Shown here in pieces: positions 1 through 10,671 of a stretch of DNA of 64,000 nt. The position numbers were made by a program, and so were the translations under genes. The stretch's first letter is position 1. Each line of letters begins with the position of its first letter. The notes beneath the pieces are model-generated. The model worked only from the letters and a program-made list of their open reading frames with translations. It had not been told where the DNA came from and did no database searches. Source of the DNA: JBEKYD01 sp052148435 (lineage in GTDB: Bacteria > Acidobacteriota > Terriglobia > Bryobacterales > Bryobacteraceae). The DNA is taken from positions 1-64,000 of the forward strand of contig JBKQIF010000115.1 of assembly GCA_052148435.1 (NCBI GenBank), in the 5' to 3' direction.

Positions 1-156
1 CGGGAAGTGGAACGGATCGCCCGCCAGCAGCGGGAACCGGTGCCTGCGGTGGAAATGCGTTTCGAGAGGGATGGCACTTTGGGCAGGATTGCCAGCCACA
101 TCCAGACCGAGAAAACTCTCAACTTGCTGTTCGAACACGCCCGCAAAACCGCCTGA
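1..156 (+). CDS. tig: Trigger factor, C-terminal end (partial)
   Basis: Only the last 51 codons are in the window; the gene starts before base 1. Frame 1 is open from the first base to TGA at 154-156. The peptide ends in a helix with TEKTLNLLFEHARKTA, the typical end of the C-terminal chaperone domain of trigger factor, the ribosome-bound folding helper that receives nascent chains at the exit tunnel. The identification also rests on the clpX and lon genes that follow, a common bacterial order. In many bacteria clpP sits between tig and clpX; here only 148 non-coding bases do. Confidence 0.8.
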   Translation, partial: REVERIARQQREPVPAVEMRFERDGTLGRIASHIQTEKTLNLLFEHARKTA

Positions 157-304
157 TGGTCCGTTATCAACCTTGGAAGACATTGCTATGGAAGCCGGTT
201 CGGGGGATAATAGAAACGAAATCGGTTGAGGTTCTCGACACCGACAGTGGCCGGGGCCGAATCGGAGCCTTACTGCGGCCAGCGGTGGTACAGGAGAAAA
301 TTGC

Positions 305-1573
305 TTGAAGCGTGCCGGGTCCGATGATGCCTTGCGATGTTCCTTTTGTCATAAGAGTCAGGACGTAGTCGGGAAGCTCATCTCCTCTCCGAGCGACTAC
401 CCCCGCGCCTACATTTGTGACGAGTGTATCGCCGTCTGCAACTCTATCCTCGAGGACGACAAAGTAGACGCCCCCTCGGGAACTCCGAATAAAATCCCCA
501 AACCATTGGAAGTAAAAGAATTTTTGGATCAGTACGTGATCGGGCAGGAGGCCACCAAGAAGAAACTGGCGGTGGCCGTTTACAACCATTGCAAACGCAT
601 CCACATGAACCGGCTGCGCAATGCGGATGTCGAACTGCAAAAGTCCAATATTCTCCTCGTTGGCCCGACGGGTACCGGCAAAACGCTGATGGCGCAGACC
701 TTGGCGAAAATCTTGGAGGTTCCCTTCGCGATTGTCGACGCCACCACCCTGACCGAAGCCGGATACGTCGGGGAAGACGTCGAGAATATCATCCTGAAGC
801 TGCTGCAAGCCGCCGACGGAGACGTGCAGAAGTGCCAGCAGGGAATTATTTACATCGACGAGATCGATAAGATTTGCCGCAAGGACGAGAACCCGTCGAT
901 TACCCGCGATGTCTCCGGTGAGGGCGTACAGCAGGCGCTGTTGAAGATTTTGGAAGGGACGGTGGCCAATGTGCCGCCGCAGGGCGGGCGCAAACATCCC
1001 CACCAGGAATTCACCCCGGTGGATACGACCAATATCCTGTTCATCTGTGGGGGCGCCTTCGTAGGCTTGGAAAAAGTGATCGCCAAGCGCACCGGCAAGA
1101 AGTCCATGGGCTTCTTGCAGGAGGAGGACAACCGCCCGCGCGGTGCCGGCATCAGTGGACGCCGCGATATCGACCTGTTGTCGCAAGCCCAGCCCGTCGA
1201 TCTCATCAAGTTCGGTTTCATCCCGGAATTCATTGGCCGCCTGCCGGTGAGCGCGGTGCTGGAAGACCTGGATCGTGCCGCCCTGATGCAGATTCTGACC
1301 AAGCCCAAGAACGCCATAATCAAGCAATATCAGAAGCTGCTCGAATTCGAGAACGTGCGGCTGAGATTCAGCGACGAAGCGCTGGAGGCCATCGCCGATC
1401 TTGCCATGGAACGTAAGGTGGGAGCCCGCGGGCTGCGCATGATTCTGGAAGACCTCATGCTCGATCTGATGTATTACCTGCCCTCCTACAAGAAGGTGCG
1501 CGAGTTCCAGGTCACCAAGGACATGGTACTGTCGCAGAAAATCAGTCTTACAATACTGGAAAAGGCCGGCTAA
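305..1573 (+). CDS. clpX: ATP-dependent Clp protease ATP-binding subunit ClpX
   Basis: ClpX is the AAA+ unfoldase that feeds tagged substrates to the ClpP peptidase. The 422-residue protein has normal length. An N-terminal zinc-binding domain has Cys12, Cys15, Cys38 and Cys41. It is followed by Walker A (GPTGTGKT, about 120-127), Walker B (IIYIDEID) and the GARGLR sensor-2 region near the C-terminus. The ClpP-docking IGF loop reads MGF in the stretch KKSMGFLQEE, so the protein should still be able to bind ClpP. The start is TTG at 305, preceded by AGGAG at 292-296 with an 8-base spacer. No clpP is found between tig and clpX, so the partner peptidase must be encoded elsewhere. Confidence 0.97.
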   Translation: MKRAGSDDALRCSFCHKSQDVVGKLISSPSDYPRAYICDECIAVCNSILEDDKVDAPSGTPNKIPKPLEVKEFLDQYVIGQEATKKKLAVAVYNHCKRIHMNRLRNADVELQKSNILLVGPTGTGKTLMAQTLAKILEVPFAIVDATTLTEAGYVGEDVENIILKLLQAADGDVQKCQQGIIYIDEIDKICRKDENPSITRDVSGEGVQQALLKILEGTVANVPPQGGRKHPHQEFTPVDTTNILFICGGAFVGLEKVIAKRTGKKSMGFLQEEDNRPRGAGISGRRDIDLLSQAQPVDLIKFGFIPEFIGRLPVSAVLEDLDRAALMQILTKPKNAIIKQYQKLLEFENVRLRFSDEALEAIADLAMERKVGARGLRMILEDLMLDLMYYLPSYKKVREFQVTKDMVLSQKISLTILEKAG

Positions 1574-1640
1574 CTTCTTTATCATAAGGACAGCTTGCCG
1601 CGCCTCGGTGCCCGACCGGGAAAGGCGCCCTGGGGAAAGA

Positions 1641-4085
<2,445 letters not shown>

Positions 4086-4097
4086 GGGCTGCCGCGA

Positions 4098-4664
4098 GTG
4101 CGAGCTGAGTTTGTAGCCAGTGCCGCGCGGCCGGAGCAGTTCCCGGCCGCCGGGTTGCCTGAGGTAGCATTTTTGGGGAGAAGTAACGTAGGGAAGTCCA
4201 GCTTGATTAATGCCCTCGCCGGGCAAAAAAAGCTGGCTTTCACCAGCAGCACTCCGGGGCGAACACAAACGATCAACTTCTACCGCATCGACGGCGTGTT
4301 CGGTTTCGTCGATCTGCCTGGCTATGGTTATGCCAGGGTTCCCCGTGAGAATTCGCGCGACTGGAAGCGGTTAATCGAACACTATCTGGAACATAGAGAG
4401 ACGCTCAAGCTCTGTTGCCTGATTCTGGATGCCCGCCGGGGCTGGATGGACGGCGATCTGGAATTGAAACACTGGCTTGAGGCTCGCGCCATACCGTATC
4501 TGGTGATCGCGACGAAGACCGACAAAGCGAATCAATCTGAACAACAGGGCGGACTCCGAGCCATCCGCGAGGAAGGTGTGGAGCCGTTGCCTTTCTCGGC
4601 CGTTACCGGCCGGGGAGTGAGGACCATTTGGCAAGCAATAACGACACAACTGCAGCCCCGGTAG
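4098..4664 (+). CDS. engB: Ribosome biogenesis GTPase EngB/YsxC/YihA
   Basis: EngB is a small Ras-like GTPase needed for large ribosomal subunit assembly. The 188-residue product shows the G1 P-loop GRSNVGKSS, G3 DLPGYG, G4 TKTD and the G5 region SAVTG, in order and at normal spacing. Translation starts at GTG 4098, 12 bases after the lon stop, with AAGGG at 4084-4088 as a likely ribosome site overlapping that stop. Its end overlaps the predicted start of rho by 37 bases, so the lon-engB-rho set is probably co-transcribed. No unusual residues are seen. Confidence 0.93.
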   Translation: MRAEFVASAARPEQFPAAGLPEVAFLGRSNVGKSSLINALAGQKKLAFTSSTPGRTQTINFYRIDGVFGFVDLPGYGYARVPRENSRDWKRLIEHYLEHRETLKLCCLILDARRGWMDGDLELKHWLEARAIPYLVIATKTDKANQSEQQGGLRAIREEGVEPLPFSAVTGRGVRTIWQAITTQLQPR

Positions 4665-6223
4665 CAAACACCCCGCCGCAGGAAAAAATCGAAAAGCAAG
4701 AAAAACCCGCCGAAAAGACGGCCGAGAAAACAGCCGTTCCCGCCCGCGAAGGCTCCCCCGCCGAAAGCGAAAAACCTGCCGACCGGGCTCCTAAAGTTGC
4801 CGCCGCCGCGCCGCCTGCCGCTAAAGAACCGAAATCCGATTCTCCGGCGGCTGACGGAGCCGGAGTCGGAGTCGCGCCGCCCCCACCCACTTCGGCCGAA
4901 GCGGTGGTTGCCGCTTCGCCTGGCGCACAACGGCGCAAGCAGGCCGCCCAAGGCGCCAAGAACGGCACGCCTACTCTGGACTTGGTCGAGCTGAAGGATA
5001 TGAGCATTCAGAAGCTCAACCAGGTTGCCAAGGACATGGGGATTGCCGGCGCGGCCGGCTTGCGCAAGCAGGAATTGATTTTCAAGATCCTCCAGACCCA
5101 GGCCGAAAAAAGCGGCCTGATTTTCTCCGAAGGCGTGCTGGGATGCCTGCCGGACGGCTTCGGCTTCCTCCGAGCCCCCGAGTACAACTATCTGCCCGGC
5201 CCCGACGACGTCTACGTCTCGCCCTCGCAGATCCGCCGCTTCGACCTGCGCACCGGCGACACCATTTCCGGCCAGATTCGCCCCCCCAAGGAAGGCGAGC
5301 GGTATTTCGCGCTGATCAAAGTCGACGCCATCAATTTCGAGCCGCCCGAGGAAGCCCGCAACAAGATCTTCTTCGACAACCTCACCCCGCTCTATCCCGA
5401 TGAGCGGCTCAAGCTCGAAACCACGCGCGATAACTTCTCCGGGCGGGTGATGGACCTGCTCACGCCGGTCGGCAAAGGCCAGCGCGGCCTGATCGTCTCC
5501 GCGCCGCGCACCGGCAAGACCATGCTGCTGCAAGCCATCGCGAATTCCGTCACCACCAATCACCCCGAGGTTTCGCTCATCGTGCTGCTGATCGACGAGC
5601 GCCCCGAGGAAGTCACTGACATGCAGCGTAGCGTGCGCGGCGAAGTGATCAGCTCCACCTTCGACGAGCCCGCCACCCGCCACGTCCAGGTGGCCGAAAT
5701 GGTGATCGAGAAAGCCAAGCGCCTGGTCGAGCACAAGCGCGACGTGGTCATCCTGCTCGATTCCATCACCCGCCTGGCGCGCGCCTACAACACCATCGTG
5801 CCGCCTTCGGGAAAGGTGCTCTCGGGCGGCGTGGATTCCAACGCGCTCCAGCGCCCCAAGCGCTTCTTCGGCGCCGCGCGCAATATCGAAGAGGGCGGTT
5901 CCCTCACCATTATCGCCACCGCTCTGATCGACACCGGCAGCCGTATGGACGACGTGATTTTCGAGGAGTTCAAGGGCACCGGCAACATGGAAATCCACCT
6001 GGAGCGCAAACTGGTCGACAAGCGCGTATTCCCGGCCATCGATATCAACAAGAGCGGCACCCGCAAAGAAGAGCTCCTGCTTCCCAAGGAAGAGCTCAAC
6101 CGCGTGTTCATTCTGCGCCGCGTGCTCAATCCGCTGTCGCCTGTCGAGACCATGGAGCTCCTGCTCGACAAGTTGGGCAAGACCCGCACCAACGCCGAGT
6201 TCCTGGCGTCGATGAGCGGTTAA
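4628..6223 (+). CDS. rho: Transcription termination factor Rho, with long acidic/Ala-Pro N-terminal extension
   Basis: Rho is the hexameric RNA helicase that ends untranslated transcripts. At 531 residues it is over 100 longer than E. coli Rho. The first ~115 residues are low-complexity Ala/Pro/Lys/Glu-rich sequence; then come the Rho_N helical domain (MSIQKLNQVAKDMGI), a cold-shock RNA-binding domain (EGVLGCLPDGFGFLRAPEYN) and the ATPase. Walker A reads APRTGKT at 292-298, where many Rho proteins have APPKAGKT. The LLIDERPEEVTDM and VILLDSITRLARAYN segments are typical. The start is TTG 4628 inside engB, with GAGTGAGG just upstream; translational coupling is likely. A short hairpin begins immediately after the TAA (see the repeat at 6224). 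Confidence 0.95.
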   Translation: MASNNDTTAAPVANTPPQEKIEKQEKPAEKTAEKTAVPAREGSPAESEKPADRAPKVAAAAPPAAKEPKSDSPAADGAGVGVAPPPPTSAEAVVAASPGAQRRKQAAQGAKNGTPTLDLVELKDMSIQKLNQVAKDMGIAGAAGLRKQELIFKILQTQAEKSGLIFSEGVLGCLPDGFGFLRAPEYNYLPGPDDVYVSPSQIRRFDLRTGDTISGQIRPPKEGERYFALIKVDAINFEPPEEARNKIFFDNLTPLYPDERLKLETTRDNFSGRVMDLLTPVGKGQRGLIVSAPRTGKTMLLQAIANSVTTNHPEVSLIVLLIDERPEEVTDMQRSVRGEVISSTFDEPATRHVQVAEMVIEKAKRLVEHKRDVVILLDSITRLARAYNTIVPPSGKVLSGGVDSNALQRPKRFFGAARNIEEGGSLTIIATALIDTGSRMDDVIFEEFKGTGNMEIHLERKLVDKRVFPAIDINKSGTRKEELLLPKEELNRVFILRRVLNPLSPVETMELLLDKLGKTRTNAEFLASMSG

Positions 6224-6260
6224 GCTGAGTGGGACAGACCCTCGCCTTGTGTGGTCTGTC
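6224..6260 (+). repeat. Short palindromic element abutting the rho stop codon (family P, copy 1)
   Basis: The base after the rho TAA begins GCTGAGTGGGACAGACC, and the 8-base arms GACAGACC (6233-6240) and GGTCTGTC (6253-6260) pair perfectly across a 12-base loop. A near-identical element starts directly after the DUF4159 stop at 34125, and looser relatives occur at 34183 (inverted), 56088 and 39490. No U-run follows the stem, so this is not a textbook intrinsic terminator, although it could act as a 3'-end or RNase barrier. Confidence 0.7.
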
Positions 6261-6371
6261 ACCCTCGCCATGGCGCGACCGTATGACAAATGGCGATGCC
6301 ACAGGTTGCCGCTATCGCCTTTCAGGCGGCCCCACCGCCACTACGCTACAATCCGATAGAGGCTGCCAAGC

Positions 6372-8819
6372 GTGAGGCCTTTGCTTCCAAAGAGATCGCA
6401 AAAGGTCGCTCCGGCCGCCATCCTTCTGGTTGCGGGCGCGGTGGCAATCGTCTCCCGCACTACCACCGGCGCCATCATCGCCGCGGCCATCTTCCTGGCG
6501 GCCCTGGCGGCCAGCATCGTCCGGCTCCGCCGCCTGCTGGCGGACACCGAGCGTGCGCGCGAGGAAGAAGCCCAGCGTAAAGCCACACTGCAAACCGTCC
6601 TGAGCAGCATCGGGGACGCCGTAATGGTCGCCGACGCCGACGGCTCGATCACGTTTCTCAATCCGGTGGCCGAACAACTGACCGGGTGGCCCTCGGCGGA
6701 AGCGTTGAAGCGCCCGATCGGCGAAGTCTTCCGCGCCATCGACCAGAACTCCCGCACCCCGGTCGAAAACCCGGCCCTCGTGGTCCTCAGCACCGGCGAG
6801 TCCGCCACCCTGGCCAACCACGCCGTGCTGCTGGCGAGGGACGGGCGGGAGATCCCCATCGACGACAGCGCCGCGCCCATCCGCGGCTCGCGTGGCGCGC
6901 TCTCCGGAGTGGTCTTGGCGTTTCGCGACGTCACCAGCCGCCGCCTGGCGCAACTGGCGCTGGAGGAGTCCGAACGCCAGTATCGCATTCTGTTCGAAAG
7001 CAATCCACAGCCCATGTGGGTATTCGACCTGGAAACGTTGGCCTTCCTGGCCGTCAACCAGGCCGCCATCCAGGCCTATGGCTACGCCCGCGAAGAGTTC
7101 CTGGCCATGACCATCCGGGACATTCGTCCCGCCGAGGATGTGCCTCGCCTGCTCGATAACATACGCCTCTCCACCGCTCTGCACACCGACGGGCCATGGC
7201 GGCATCGCCGCAAAGACGGAACCCTCATCGTGGTCGAAATTGCCGCCCATCCGCTACGTTTCGGCGCGCGCGAGGCCCGCCTCATCATGGTCTACGACAT
7301 CACCGAACGCGCCCGTCTGGAAGAGCAGTTCCAGCAGGCGCAGCGTCTCGAAAGCGTGGGCCGCCTGGCCGGAGGCGTGGCGCACGATTTCAACAATTTG
7401 CTGGCGGTGATCAACGGCTACGCCGATCTACTGGCGCAGGACATGCCGCCCGCCAGTTCGGAAAGCTCGATCGTGGCCGAGATCCGCGCCGCCGGCGAGC
7501 GCGCCGCCTCGCTCACCCGGCAACTGCTGGCTTTCAGCCGCAAACAACTGGTGCGGCCCGCCGTGCTCAACCTCAACCAGGTCGTGCTTGACGTGGAGAA
7601 AATGCTGCGGCGGCTGATCGGAGAGGATATCGAGCTGGTCATCCGCGCCGACGAGGCGTTAGGCAACATTAGAGCCGACGCCGGAAACCTGCAGCAGATC
7701 CTCATGAACCTGGCGGTGAACGCGCGCGACGCCATGCCCCATGGCGGACGCCTCCTGATCGACACTGCCAACGTCCTGCTGGACTCCCATTACGAACAGA
7801 CTCACGACGGCGCCCGCAGCGGGCCGCACGTGCTCCTGGCGGTAAGCGACAATGGCATCGGCATGACCCCCGAGGTCCGGAAGCACCTCTTCGAGCCCTT
7901 CTTCACCACCAAACCGATGGGCACCGGCACGGGTCTGGGCCTGGCCACGGTCTATGGAATGGTCAAGCAGATCGGTGGCTGGGTCTGGGTCTATTCCGAA
8001 CCGGGGCACGGCAGCGTCTTCAAGATCTACCTGCCGCGCACCGACGCGCCCGTCCCGCAGCCGCACCCGCAAGTGCGGCGGAATTTGCGCGGCACCGAGA
8101 CCATTCTACTGGTGGAAGATCAGGACGAGGTCCGCCATATGACGGCCACGGCGTTGGGCCGCTATGGTTATCGCGTGCTTACCGCGGCCAGCGGAGAAGA
8201 AGCGCAGCGGCTGGCCGCCCAACATCCGGACACGATCCACCTCCTGCTGACCGACGTCATCATGCCCGGCATCACCGGCAGCGAGCTGGCCGAACGCATG
8301 ACCGCCGTGCGCAGCGGCATCGCCGTTCTCTACATGTCTGGCTACACTGATCGGACGATGGCCTGCAGCGGCGTGCTGGATCCCGGCGTGCAATTGCTGG
8401 TCAAGCCGTTCACCCCATCCCAGCTCGCCGAAAAAGTGCGCGACGCTCTCGGTACCGGAGCCGCCGCCGCTACCCTGTTGCTGGTCTCCCGGGACGCCAG
8501 CCTCCGGGCCACGCTTCGCGACCTGCTGATCGAAGCCGGCTACGCCGTGGCCGAATCCGGCGGCGGCCAGGAAGCCGCTTCCGCCATCGAGGCCGGAGAG
8601 TTCGATTTGCTGATTGCCGAGCTCGGCGCCGCCCAGGAAGAAATAACCCTCCGGGCCGTCCGCCAACGGCCGCGCGGCTGCCCTGCCATCGTCCTGTCCG
8701 CCGACGAGGGCGGCGAATTCCTGACCCTCGCCGCCGAAACGCGCGCCGCCGCCATTTTACCCGTCCCGGTCGAGCCTGAAGCCTTGTTGAAAGCCGTTCG
8801 CCAGACCCTGAAACAGTGA
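6372..8819 (+). CDS. Membrane-anchored PAS-PAS hybrid histidine kinase with two receiver domains
   Basis: This is a hybrid sensor kinase of 815 residues. An N-terminal hydrophobic stretch (about residues 15-55) makes a membrane anchor. Two PAS-type sensor domains follow (about 70-190 and 200-320; the second has the NPQPMWVFDLETL opening). Next come a dimerisation/phosphoacceptor domain with His338 in GGVAHDFNNLLAVINGY and an HATPase_c domain (NLAVNARDAMPHGG, DNGIGMTPE, GTGTGLGLATVYG). The first receiver has phospho-acceptor Asp628 and a retained Lys in VKPF. A second C-terminal receiver is degenerate: Glu750 stands where Asp is expected and Val replaces the conserved Lys. The start is GTG 6372, with no strong ribosome site, so the exact N-terminus is uncertain. 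No response-regulator gene is adjacent, so the signal and target are unknown. Confidence 0.88.
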   Translation: MRPLLPKRSQKVAPAAILLVAGAVAIVSRTTTGAIIAAAIFLAALAASIVRLRRLLADTERAREEEAQRKATLQTVLSSIGDAVMVADADGSITFLNPVAEQLTGWPSAEALKRPIGEVFRAIDQNSRTPVENPALVVLSTGESATLANHAVLLARDGREIPIDDSAAPIRGSRGALSGVVLAFRDVTSRRLAQLALEESERQYRILFESNPQPMWVFDLETLAFLAVNQAAIQAYGYAREEFLAMTIRDIRPAEDVPRLLDNIRLSTALHTDGPWRHRRKDGTLIVVEIAAHPLRFGAREARLIMVYDITERARLEEQFQQAQRLESVGRLAGGVAHDFNNLLAVINGYADLLAQDMPPASSESSIVAEIRAAGERAASLTRQLLAFSRKQLVRPAVLNLNQVVLDVEKMLRRLIGEDIELVIRADEALGNIRADAGNLQQILMNLAVNARDAMPHGGRLLIDTANVLLDSHYEQTHDGARSGPHVLLAVSDNGIGMTPEVRKHLFEPFFTTKPMGTGTGLGLATVYGMVKQIGGWVWVYSEPGHGSVFKIYLPRTDAPVPQPHPQVRRNLRGTETILLVEDQDEVRHMTATALGRYGYRVLTAASGEEAQRLAAQHPDTIHLLLTDVIMPGITGSELAERMTAVRSGIAVLYMSGYTDRTMACSGVLDPGVQLLVKPFTPSQLAEKVRDALGTGAAAATLLLVSRDASLRATLRDLLIEAGYAVAESGGGQEAASAIEAGEFDLLIAELGAAQEEITLRAVRQRPRGCPAIVLSADEGGEFLTLAAETRAAAILPVPVEPEALLKAVRQTLKQ

Positions 8820-8822
8820 CGT

Positions 8823-8842
8823 GGCACAGGGTAAAGCCTGTG
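8823..8842. terminator. Possible bidirectional hairpin between convergent genes
   Basis: CACAGG, then GTAAAG, then CCTGTG forms a 6-bp hairpin in the 49-base gap between the stop of the sensor kinase (8819) and the stop of the convergent aldolase gene (8869). The position suits a terminator or transcript end for either gene. There is no strong T-tract, so confidence is low. Confidence 0.35.
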
Positions 8843-8868
8843 AAGCACCCCCTCTAAGGCTTCGGCTG

Positions 8869-9897
8869 CTATGCCGGGACCGCTTCGCTGGCGTACCGCG
8901 CAGCCATTTCTTTCAACTCGATTGGCTGGTAATCGCCGGCGTGGCCGGCCTGGCCGAATTGCGTCATGCGCAGCGCCACCACTTTCTTCATCGCTTCGCG
9001 GGCTGGTTTCAGGTAGCTGCGCGGATCGAATTCTTCCGGCTTCTCGGCGAACACTTTGCGGATGGCCCCGGTGATGGCCAGGCGATTGTCCGTATCTACG
9101 TTGATCTTGCGCACGCCGTTCTTGATACCGAGCTGGATTTCTTCCACCGGCACGCCCCAGGTCGGCTTCAGCTTGCCGCCGTATTGATTGATGATGTCCT
9201 GCAGGTCTTTGGGGACGCTGGAGGAGCCGTGCATCACCAGGTGGACGTTCAGCAGCCGCTTATGTATTTCGATCAGCAGGTCCATTTTGAGAGTCTCTCC
9301 GGTCGGCTTCTGCGAGAACTTATAGGCGCCGTGGCTCGTGCCGATGGCGATAGCCAGCGCATCGAGGCCAGTCTGCTTCACGAATTCCACAGCCTGGTCG
9401 GGGTCGGTGAGATGGCTCAGGCCACTCAGACCCGCCCCGTGGCCGTCTTCAATGCCCCCCAGACAACCGATTTCGCCCTCCACCGTCACGCCCTTGGCAT
9501 GCGCCAGCTCCACCACCTCGCGGGTCGCCTTCACGTTGTATTCGAAGCTGGAAGGCGTCTTCCCGTCGGGCATCAGCGATCCATCCATCATCACGCTGGT
9601 GAATCCCATGTCGATGGCCGACTTGCAGGTCTCCACCGAGTTGCCGTGATCCAGATGCAGCACGGTCGGGATTTCCGGATACACTTCGGTGGCCGCCAGC
9701 ATCAGGTGATACAGGAAGCGGTCCTGCGAATAGGCGCGCGCGCCGCGGCTGGCCTGCACGATCACGGGCGACTTGGTTTCGCGGGCCGCTTCCATGATCG
9801 ACTGGATCTGCTCCATGTTGTTTACGTTGAAAGCGCCAACGCCGTAGCCGAGCTTGGCTGCTTCGTCCAGGAGTTGTCGCATCGATACGAGGGGCAT
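8869..9897 (-). CDS. fba: Fructose-bisphosphate aldolase, class II
   Basis: This enzyme reversibly splits fructose 1,6-bisphosphate into dihydroxyacetone phosphate and glyceraldehyde 3-phosphate in glycolysis and gluconeogenesis. The product has 342 residues. Class II zinc-aldolase signatures include NVNNMEQIQSIMEAA near the N-terminus, the metal-ligand segment VLHLDHGNS, VMMDGSLMP, VEGEIGCLGGIEDG, AIAIGTSHGAYKF and HGSSSVP. The ATG at 9897 is preceded on its strand by AAGGAG with a 7-base spacer, a strong ribosome site. It stands alone, convergent with the sensor kinase; no other glycolytic gene adjoins it. Confidence 0.95.
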   Translation of the reverse strand: MPLVSMRQLLDEAAKLGYGVGAFNVNNMEQIQSIMEAARETKSPVIVQASRGARAYSQDRFLYHLMLAATEVYPEIPTVLHLDHGNSVETCKSAIDMGFTSVMMDGSLMPDGKTPSSFEYNVKATREVVELAHAKGVTVEGEIGCLGGIEDGHGAGLSGLSHLTDPDQAVEFVKQTGLDALAIAIGTSHGAYKFSQKPTGETLKMDLLIEIHKRLLNVHLVMHGSSSVPKDLQDIINQYGGKLKPTWGVPVEEIQLGIKNGVRKINVDTDNRLAITGAIRKVFAEKPEEFDPRSYLKPAREAMKKVVALRMTQFGQAGHAGDYQPIELKEMAARYASEAVPA

Positions 9898-10008
9898 TTG
9901 AGTTTCTCCTTAGTCTTTCTTGCTGAAAATGATACCGTAGGGTCTTTAAGTAAGACGCTAACACGATTGCGCAAAACCGGGCAAATGGAGACGCCGTTCA
10001 CTTTAGAC

Positions 10009-10135
10009 GTGGCGCAGGCTGTCGAGCCTAACGTCGCTCAGTCTTCCCCAGGAGTTCGGAGATTCATCTCGGCTTTTTCTTGCGCCCGATCACGGATAAT
10101 CTTCAGCGTTCGCCACGCGCGAATGCGTGCGCCAC
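10009..10135. repeat. Dispersed repeat, GTGGCGCA...TGCGCCAC family, copy 1
   Basis: In the 300-base gap between fba and rfaE2, a block begins GTGGCGCAGGC (10009) and closes with GCGTGCGCCAC (10135), so its ends are inverted copies of each other. The interior has an AGGAGTTCGGAGATTC segment that recurs, in part inverted, near 21700 and 21870. Related blocks with the same end motifs occur at 21678-21826 and 39326-39450. No transposase is encoded; this is probably a non-autonomous or REP-like element. The rest of the gap is the upstream region of fba and holds no other recognisable feature. Confidence 0.6.
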
Positions 10136-10197
10136 ATCAAGTTAACAGTTTGTGGGGCGCCGCCCATCCTCCCACCCTGCTGCTAAACTGAAGGTCG

Positions 10198-10671
10198 GTG
10201 TCCCGGTTCTATTCTCGCGCCGAACTCATCGCCGAGCGGCAGCTCTGGAAGCGGCAAGGTAAGCTGGTTGTTCTCACCAACGGCTGCTATGACCTGCTGC
10301 ACCCGGGCCATATCCGGCTATTGGAACAGGCACGGTCCCTGGGCGACGTGCTGGTGCTGGCGCTCAATTCCGATGCCGGCGTTCATCGCCTGAAAGGCCC
10401 CGCGCGGCCCATCACCGCCGAACGGGATCGCGTGGCCATCGCTCTTGGCCTGGCCGCGGTGGATGCCGTGGCGCTGTTCGACGAAGATACTCCGCGCGAA
10501 TTGATCGCCGCCGTGCTCCCCGACGTCCTGGTCAAAGGCGCCGATTGGAACCATTTCGTCGCTGGACGTGAGGAAGTGGAGGCGGCTGGGGGAAGAGTAG
10601 CCTTCGTGCCCATCGAGCCGGGTCATTCTACTACCAATATCCTCGACTCGATTCTTAGGTCCTCGTCTTGA
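10198..10671 (+). CDS. rfaE2: D-glycero-beta-D-manno-heptose 1-phosphate adenylyltransferase
   Basis: This enzyme activates heptose 1-phosphate to ADP-heptose for the lipopolysaccharide inner core. The 157-residue protein is a stand-alone nucleotidyltransferase, equivalent to the C-terminal half of E. coli HldE. It has the cytidylyltransferase-fold motif TNGCYDLLHPGH with the HxGH signature, the ALNSDAGVHRLKG loop, and the GHSTTNILDSI end typical of the family. It starts at GTG 10198 with AAGGTCG just upstream. Its TGA overlaps the TTG start of mfd (TTGA), so translation is probably coupled. The kinase half (rfaE1) is not in the window. Confidence 0.9.
   Translation: MSRFYSRAELIAERQLWKRQGKLVVLTNGCYDLLHPGHIRLLEQARSLGDVLVLALNSDAGVHRLKGPARPITAERDRVAIALGLAAVDAVALFDEDTPRELIAAVLPDVLVKGADWNHFVAGREEVEAAGGRVAFVPIEPGHSTTNILDSILRSSS

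Noticed and set aside
1608..1640. GTG start for Lon 11 codons upstream
   Set aside because: The added residues look non-homologous and the ribosome-site spacing is poor; ATG 1641 has a purine-rich site directly upstream.
8821..10191. 456-codon open frame on the plus strand opposite fba
   Set aside because: It is antisense to a clear aldolase gene, and GC-rich third positions explain the open frame.
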